A program made the translations under genes and the position numbers. From Longimicrobium sp. (GTDB lineage Bacteria; Gemmatimonadota; Gemmatimonadetes; Longimicrobiales; Longimicrobiaceae), in the NCBI RefSeq assembly GCF_035474595.1, contig NZ_DATIND010000026.1, positions 17,277 to 81,276 of the forward strand: a stretch of DNA of 64,000 bases, written 5' to 3'. The notes beneath the pieces were generated by a model, which saw only the letters and a list, made by a program, of their open reading frames with translations, was not told the DNA's origin and ran no database searches. Shown here piece after piece: positions 60,897-64,000 of this stretch (positions within the stretch are counted from its first letter, which is position 1; each line of letters starts with the position of its first letter).

Positions 60897-62480
60897 TCAG
60901 TGCGCCGCGCGCTCCCCGGTGTGCGGCACGTCGGCCATCATCCGCCGGATCGGCACGATCAGCAGCGCCAGGATCACCGCGGCGCCGAACAGCCCGGCGG
61001 TGGTCCCGGTGAAGAGCCCCGGCATGGCCTCGAGCTTCTCGGGGTCCACGTTCCCGCCCACCAGCCCGCCGATCAGGTTGCCCACCGCGCTGGCCAGGAA
61101 CCAGATCCCCATCATCTGCCCCGCGTACTTGCGCGGCGCCAGCTTGGTCATCGACGACAGGCCCACCGGGCTCAGGCAGAGCTCGCCCACCGTCTGGAAG
61201 AAGTAGCTCCCCACCAGCCACATGGCCGAAACCTTCAGCGACCCGTTGCTCGACACCACGGCCTTCGCCGCGGGGATCATCAGCGCGAAGCCCAGCCCCG
61301 CGAAGAACAGCCCCAGCGCGAACTTGGCGGGGCTGGACAGGTCGGCGCCGCGGCGCCCCATGCTCACCCACAGCCACGCGAACACCGGCGCCAGCAGGAT
61401 GATGAACAGCGAGTTGATGGACTGGAACCAGGTGGCGGGCACCTCGAACGAGCCCAGCTGGCGCTGCGTGAAGTCCTTGGCGAACAGGTTCAGCGAGGTG
61501 GGCGCCTGCTCGAACGCGCTCCAGAAGATGGCGGCGAAGAGGAAGAGCACCACGATCACCCCCACGCGCCGCTTCTCCGCGCCGTCCAGCCCGCCCATGG
61601 CGAACACGTAGGCGAAGAACGCCAGCGCCAGCCCCACCAGCACGTACGCCATGTACTTGCCGATCGTCTGCGGGTCGGGGATGAACACGCCGGTGATCCC
61701 CAGCGCGAACACCAGCGCGATCAGCCCCACGCCCACGCCCACCACCAGCTTCACCGTGTTCTCCTGCCGCGCCTGCACCGCGGGGTCGGGGTGCCGCGAG
61801 GGCGCCGTGCCGATGTCGCCGAGGGTGGCGCGCTGCCGCAGCGCGAACCACATCAGCCCGAAGAACATCCCCACGCCCGCCGCCCCGAAGCCCAGGTGCC
61901 ACCCCACCTGCTCGCCCAGGAAGCCGGTGATGAGCTGCCCGAAGAAGGCGCCGGCGTTGATCCCCATGTAGAAGATGGAGAAGCCCGCGTCGCGCCGGGC
62001 GCCGCCCTCGGGGTACAGGTCGCCCACGATGGCCGAGATGTTGGGCTTCAGCAGGCCGGTGCCGAACACGATCAGGATCAGCCCCAGGAAGAAGAACGCC
62101 TTCCCCGCCTTGCCCTGCCCCGCGAAGCCGGAAAGCCCGATGGACAGGTGCCCCGAGGTGATGAGCACCGCGCCGGTGAAGATGGCGCGCCGGAGGCCCA
62201 GCAGCCGGTCGGCGATCCACCCGCCGGGGAGCGACGCCAGGTACACGCAGGCGCCGTAGATGCCCACGATGGCCGACGCCTGCCCGCGGTCGAACCCGAA
62301 GCCGCCCTCGGCCAGCGCGGCGGCCATGAACAGCACCAGCAGCGGGCGCAGCCCGTAGTACGAGAAGCGCTCCCACATCTCCGTGAAGAAGAGCGTGGAG
62401 AGGCCGCGCGGGTGGCCGAAGAACGAGCGGTCTTCCGAAGGCGGCGCGGGAACTCGCGGGCGTTGCAGGGTGGCGGACAT
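60897..62480 (-). CDS. POT/PTR2 proton-dependent oligopeptide transporter
   Basis: 527 aa with about 14 TM segments. FFGHPRGLSTLFFTEMWERF then SYYGLRPLLVLFM contains the ExxER motif typical of POT transporters; GDLYPEGGARRDAGFSIFYM then GINAGAF and the second motif FQSINSLFIILLAPVFAWLW confirm it. It imports di- and tripeptides with protons. Stands alone, convergent with nothing else; divergent from the phosphatase at 62736. Confidence 0.96.
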   Translation of the reverse strand: MSATLQRPRVPAPPSEDRSFFGHPRGLSTLFFTEMWERFSYYGLRPLLVLFMAAALAEGGFGFDRGQASAIVGIYGACVYLASLPGGWIADRLLGLRRAIFTGAVLITSGHLSIGLSGFAGQGKAGKAFFFLGLILIVFGTGLLKPNISAIVGDLYPEGGARRDAGFSIFYMGINAGAFFGQLITGFLGEQVGWHLGFGAAGVGMFFGLMWFALRQRATLGDIGTAPSRHPDPAVQARQENTVKLVVGVGVGLIALVFALGITGVFIPDPQTIGKYMAYVLVGLALAFFAYVFAMGGLDGAEKRRVGVIVVLFLFAAIFWSAFEQAPTSLNLFAKDFTQRQLGSFEVPATWFQSINSLFIILLAPVFAWLWVSMGRRGADLSSPAKFALGLFFAGLGFALMIPAAKAVVSSNGSLKVSAMWLVGSYFFQTVGELCLSPVGLSSMTKLAPRKYAGQMMGIWFLASAVGNLIGGLVGGNVDPEKLEAMPGLFTGTTAGLFGAAVILALLIVPIRRMMADVPHTGERAAH

Positions 62481-62735
62481 GGGCGCTCGGGGCTAGTGGG
62501 GTGTGGGCCGGTGCCGAACGGCGTCCTGGCCGGGTGAAAGCGTGTGGCGCGTTCCCGGCCGGAAGGCGGGAAGCGCGCGGAGCGAGCGGGGTGCCGACGC
62601 GGAAAGCGTGGAATCTAGGGATGCTCCCGGATTCCCGCCATATTGCGCCGCCCGCCGCGGGGGCGCATCGTCAGCGCCCATCGCAGGCGCGGCCACGCGG
62701 GCGCGCGCCGCCGGACCGGCCACGGCGTACCGCGA

Positions 62736-63584
62736 ATGCCGCATCAAAGTTCCTCTCCCACAGCAAGTTCCGTGACCGGCGCCGTGCCGTTCGCCGCTGA
62801 GCTCGCCCTCGCGCAAGGCGCCGCCGCCGCGGCCGGCGCGCTCATCTCGGCGCGCACCGGAGCGGACCACGTTCGCGAGAAGGGGCGCGCCGATCTGGTC
62901 ACCGAGGTGGACGAAGCGGCCGAGCGCCTGATCGTGCAGCACATCCGCGCCCGCTTCCCCGGCGACGCGGTGGTGGGCGAGGAAACCGCCTCCGCGGCCG
63001 TCACCCAGGGGAGACGGTGGATCGTCGATCCGGTGGACGGCACCACCAACTTCGTGCACGGGCACCCCTTCGTGGCCGTCAGCATCGCGCTGGTGGACGA
63101 CGAGGGCCCCGCCGTGGGCGTGGTCGCCGCGCCGCTGCTGGGCGAGACCTTCCACGCCGTCCGCGGCGGCGGCGCGTTCGTGAACGGCGAGCGGATGACG
63201 GTGAGCGAGGTCGGCGAGTTCGGCCGCTCGCTGCTGGCGACGGGCTTTCCCTTCAAGCAGGGGAAGGGGGATCTGGATGCCTACATGCTCCTGGTCGCCG
63301 ACGCGGTGCGGAGCACGCACGACGTCCGGCGCGCAGGGAGCGCGGCGCTCGATCTCGCGTTCACGGCGGCGGGGAGAGTCGACGGCTTCTTCGAGGTCGG
63401 CCTGGCGCCGTGGGACGTGGCCGCGGGGATCCTGCTGGTCACCGAAGCCGGCGGCCGCATCACCGGCTGGCCGGGCGATGCCGAGCCGCCTCTCGCCACC
63501 GGCCGCATCCTCGCCAGCAACGGCCGCATCCACCCAGACCTGGAGGCGCTGGCGGCGCGGTGGGTGGAGCGGATCGCGGAGTGA
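62736..63584 (+). CDS. Inositol monophosphatase family enzyme
   Basis: 282 aa. Metal motifs GEETASA, WIVDPVDGTTNFVHGHPFVA and a late GLAPWDVAAGILLVTEAGG are all present, so phosphatase activity on inositol-1-phosphate or a related sugar phosphate is likely. ATG 62736 gives a short Ser-rich extension; GTG at 62772 is an alternative start. Divergent from the POT gene over about 255 bp. Confidence 0.94.
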   Translation: MPHQSSSPTASSVTGAVPFAAELALAQGAAAAAGALISARTGADHVREKGRADLVTEVDEAAERLIVQHIRARFPGDAVVGEETASAAVTQGRRWIVDPVDGTTNFVHGHPFVAVSIALVDDEGPAVGVVAAPLLGETFHAVRGGGAFVNGERMTVSEVGEFGRSLLATGFPFKQGKGDLDAYMLLVADAVRSTHDVRRAGSAALDLAFTAAGRVDGFFEVGLAPWDVAAGILLVTEAGGRITGWPGDAEPPLATGRILASNGRIHPDLEALAARWVERIAE

Positions 63585-63647
63585 TGGTTCGCAGTGCGGA
63601 AATGCGGGATGCGGGACGGGCGACGATGCGCGCCCGACGCGCCGCGC

Positions 63648-63701
63648 CCTCTCCGGCCGGCCGAGGCCGTCCACCTCTCCCGTACCGGGAGAGGTAGCTT
63701 G
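63648..63701. repeat. GGGAGAGG-family repeat module
   Basis: CCCTCTCCGGCCGGCCGAGG then CCACCTCTCCCGTACCGGGA then GAGGTAGCT. Near-identical to 34286-34338. A related shorter module, CCCTCGCCCGGAACGGGAGA then GGGCGAGCGCTCTAA, is at 63823-63860. Confidence 0.85.
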
Positions 63702-63863
63702 ACGGGATCTGCGCTGAAAGGCTGCATCTTGCCCGCCTGGCTAGAGTTCGTGAGGTCCGGCACCCGTCACATCGAACCATTCGCGTGCACCGAGTTCCGC
63801 AGGCCGCGCCGATGCTTGGGACGCCCCCTCGCCCGGAACGGGAGAGGGCGAGCGCTCTAACAG

Positions 63864-64000
63864 GCTGCTAAAAATCGCAATGTACACTTTCGGTCGAAGC
63901 GGCACGGCTGTAAATTGCCGTAACCTTCGGCCGGGAGCATGGATGCGCGGACGCGAACCAGAGCAGCGGGTGATGTTCAGCTACGTGAACATCGAGACGC
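63864..64000 (+). mobile_element. Left end of an insertion sequence (truncated by window)
   Basis: GGCTGCTAAAAATCGCAATG at 63864 onward looks like an IS terminus, and a transposase-like start follows at 63943. The element runs off the window, so the right end and target duplication cannot be seen. Confidence 0.6.
63943..64000 (+). CDS. Transposase, N-terminal fragment (window edge)
   Basis: Only 19 codons are visible: MRGREPEQRVMFSYVNIET. The MRGxxxxQxxMFSY pattern is the usual beginning of IS5/IS1182-like transposases. The rest lies beyond the window. The start is preceded by GGGAGC. Confidence 0.6.
   Translation, partial: MRGREPEQRVMFSYVNIET

Overview
The window is high-GC, Gram-negative chromosomal DNA. 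It encodes an LptD-type outer-membrane protein, a Tol-Pal system, lipoproteins with clear lipoboxes, TatC and several predicted outer-membrane barrels. GTG starts are frequent, as are GTGA and ATGA stop/start overlaps. Signal peptides are Ala-rich, and TonB C-terminal proteins, amidohydrolases and gluzincin-type proteases are common. Together these suggest Gemmatimonadota, probably the Longimicrobium group. That placement is inference from style and gene content, not a database match. No rRNA or tRNA gene was recognised.

Layout. 1-2.7 kb: two overlapping amidohydrolases, one without its metal ligands. 3-6.9 kb: a secreted basic protein, an EamA transporter, a free-methionine-sulfoxide reductase (MsrC type) and a NarX/DegS-type histidine kinase. 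7.1-16.6 kb: a nine-gene minus-strand operon that looks like a lasso-peptide (RiPP) cluster. In transcription order it encodes an outer-membrane-type protein, a periplasmic protein, a PqqD-like B1, an asparagine-synthetase-like cyclase, a 44-aa precursor, an HPr-kinase-like kinase, a PRMT-like methyltransferase with a C-terminal PqqD-like domain, a nucleotidyltransferase-family protein and an ABC exporter. No B2 transglutaminase-like protease is present. 16.8-21.7 kb: a Wza-like export protein, a zinc metalloprotease lipoprotein, a small secreted peptide and an ECF sigma/anti-sigma pair. 21.9-25.9 kb: a zinc-ribbon protein and four TonB C-terminal-domain proteins in a row. 26.5-34 kb: a degenerate metallo-beta-lactamase-fold protein, a patatin phospholipase, small membrane proteins and an LpoB-like lipoprotein operon. 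34.5-49 kb: envelope and housekeeping genes (lptD, tatC, nrdR, cpoB, pal, tolB, a tolA/tonB-like gene, tolR, tolQ, hemA, a siroheme dehydrogenase, a ccsA/HemX-like gene and a LysM protein). 49.5-56.5 kb: an AAA ATPase behind a perfect 20-bp palindrome, an SRAP protein, a DUF2335-like protein and a large FAD/Fe-S oxidoreductase. 56.5-58.3 kb: a markedly lower-GC three-gene cassette (possible RNase H-fold protein, Ser/Thr kinase, small Cys4 protein) that looks acquired. 58.4-64 kb: a DoxX-like protein, unknowns, a POT peptide transporter, an inositol monophosphatase and the start of an insertion sequence.

Intergenic DNA carries at least four dispersed repeat families: long ACGCGGAG-type hairpins, a roughly 70-bp element with conserved ends GATCCTTCGGCCTGCAA and GGCCGGCCTCAGGATGACGTC, tandem 9-mer arrays (GTGCGGAA/GTACGGAA), and CCCTCTCC/GGGAGAGG modules including a roughly 150-bp copy present in both orientations 23 kb apart. 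The two best candidates for something undescribed are the B2-less lasso-like cluster with its RRE-fused methyltransferase, and the low-GC kinase cassette.
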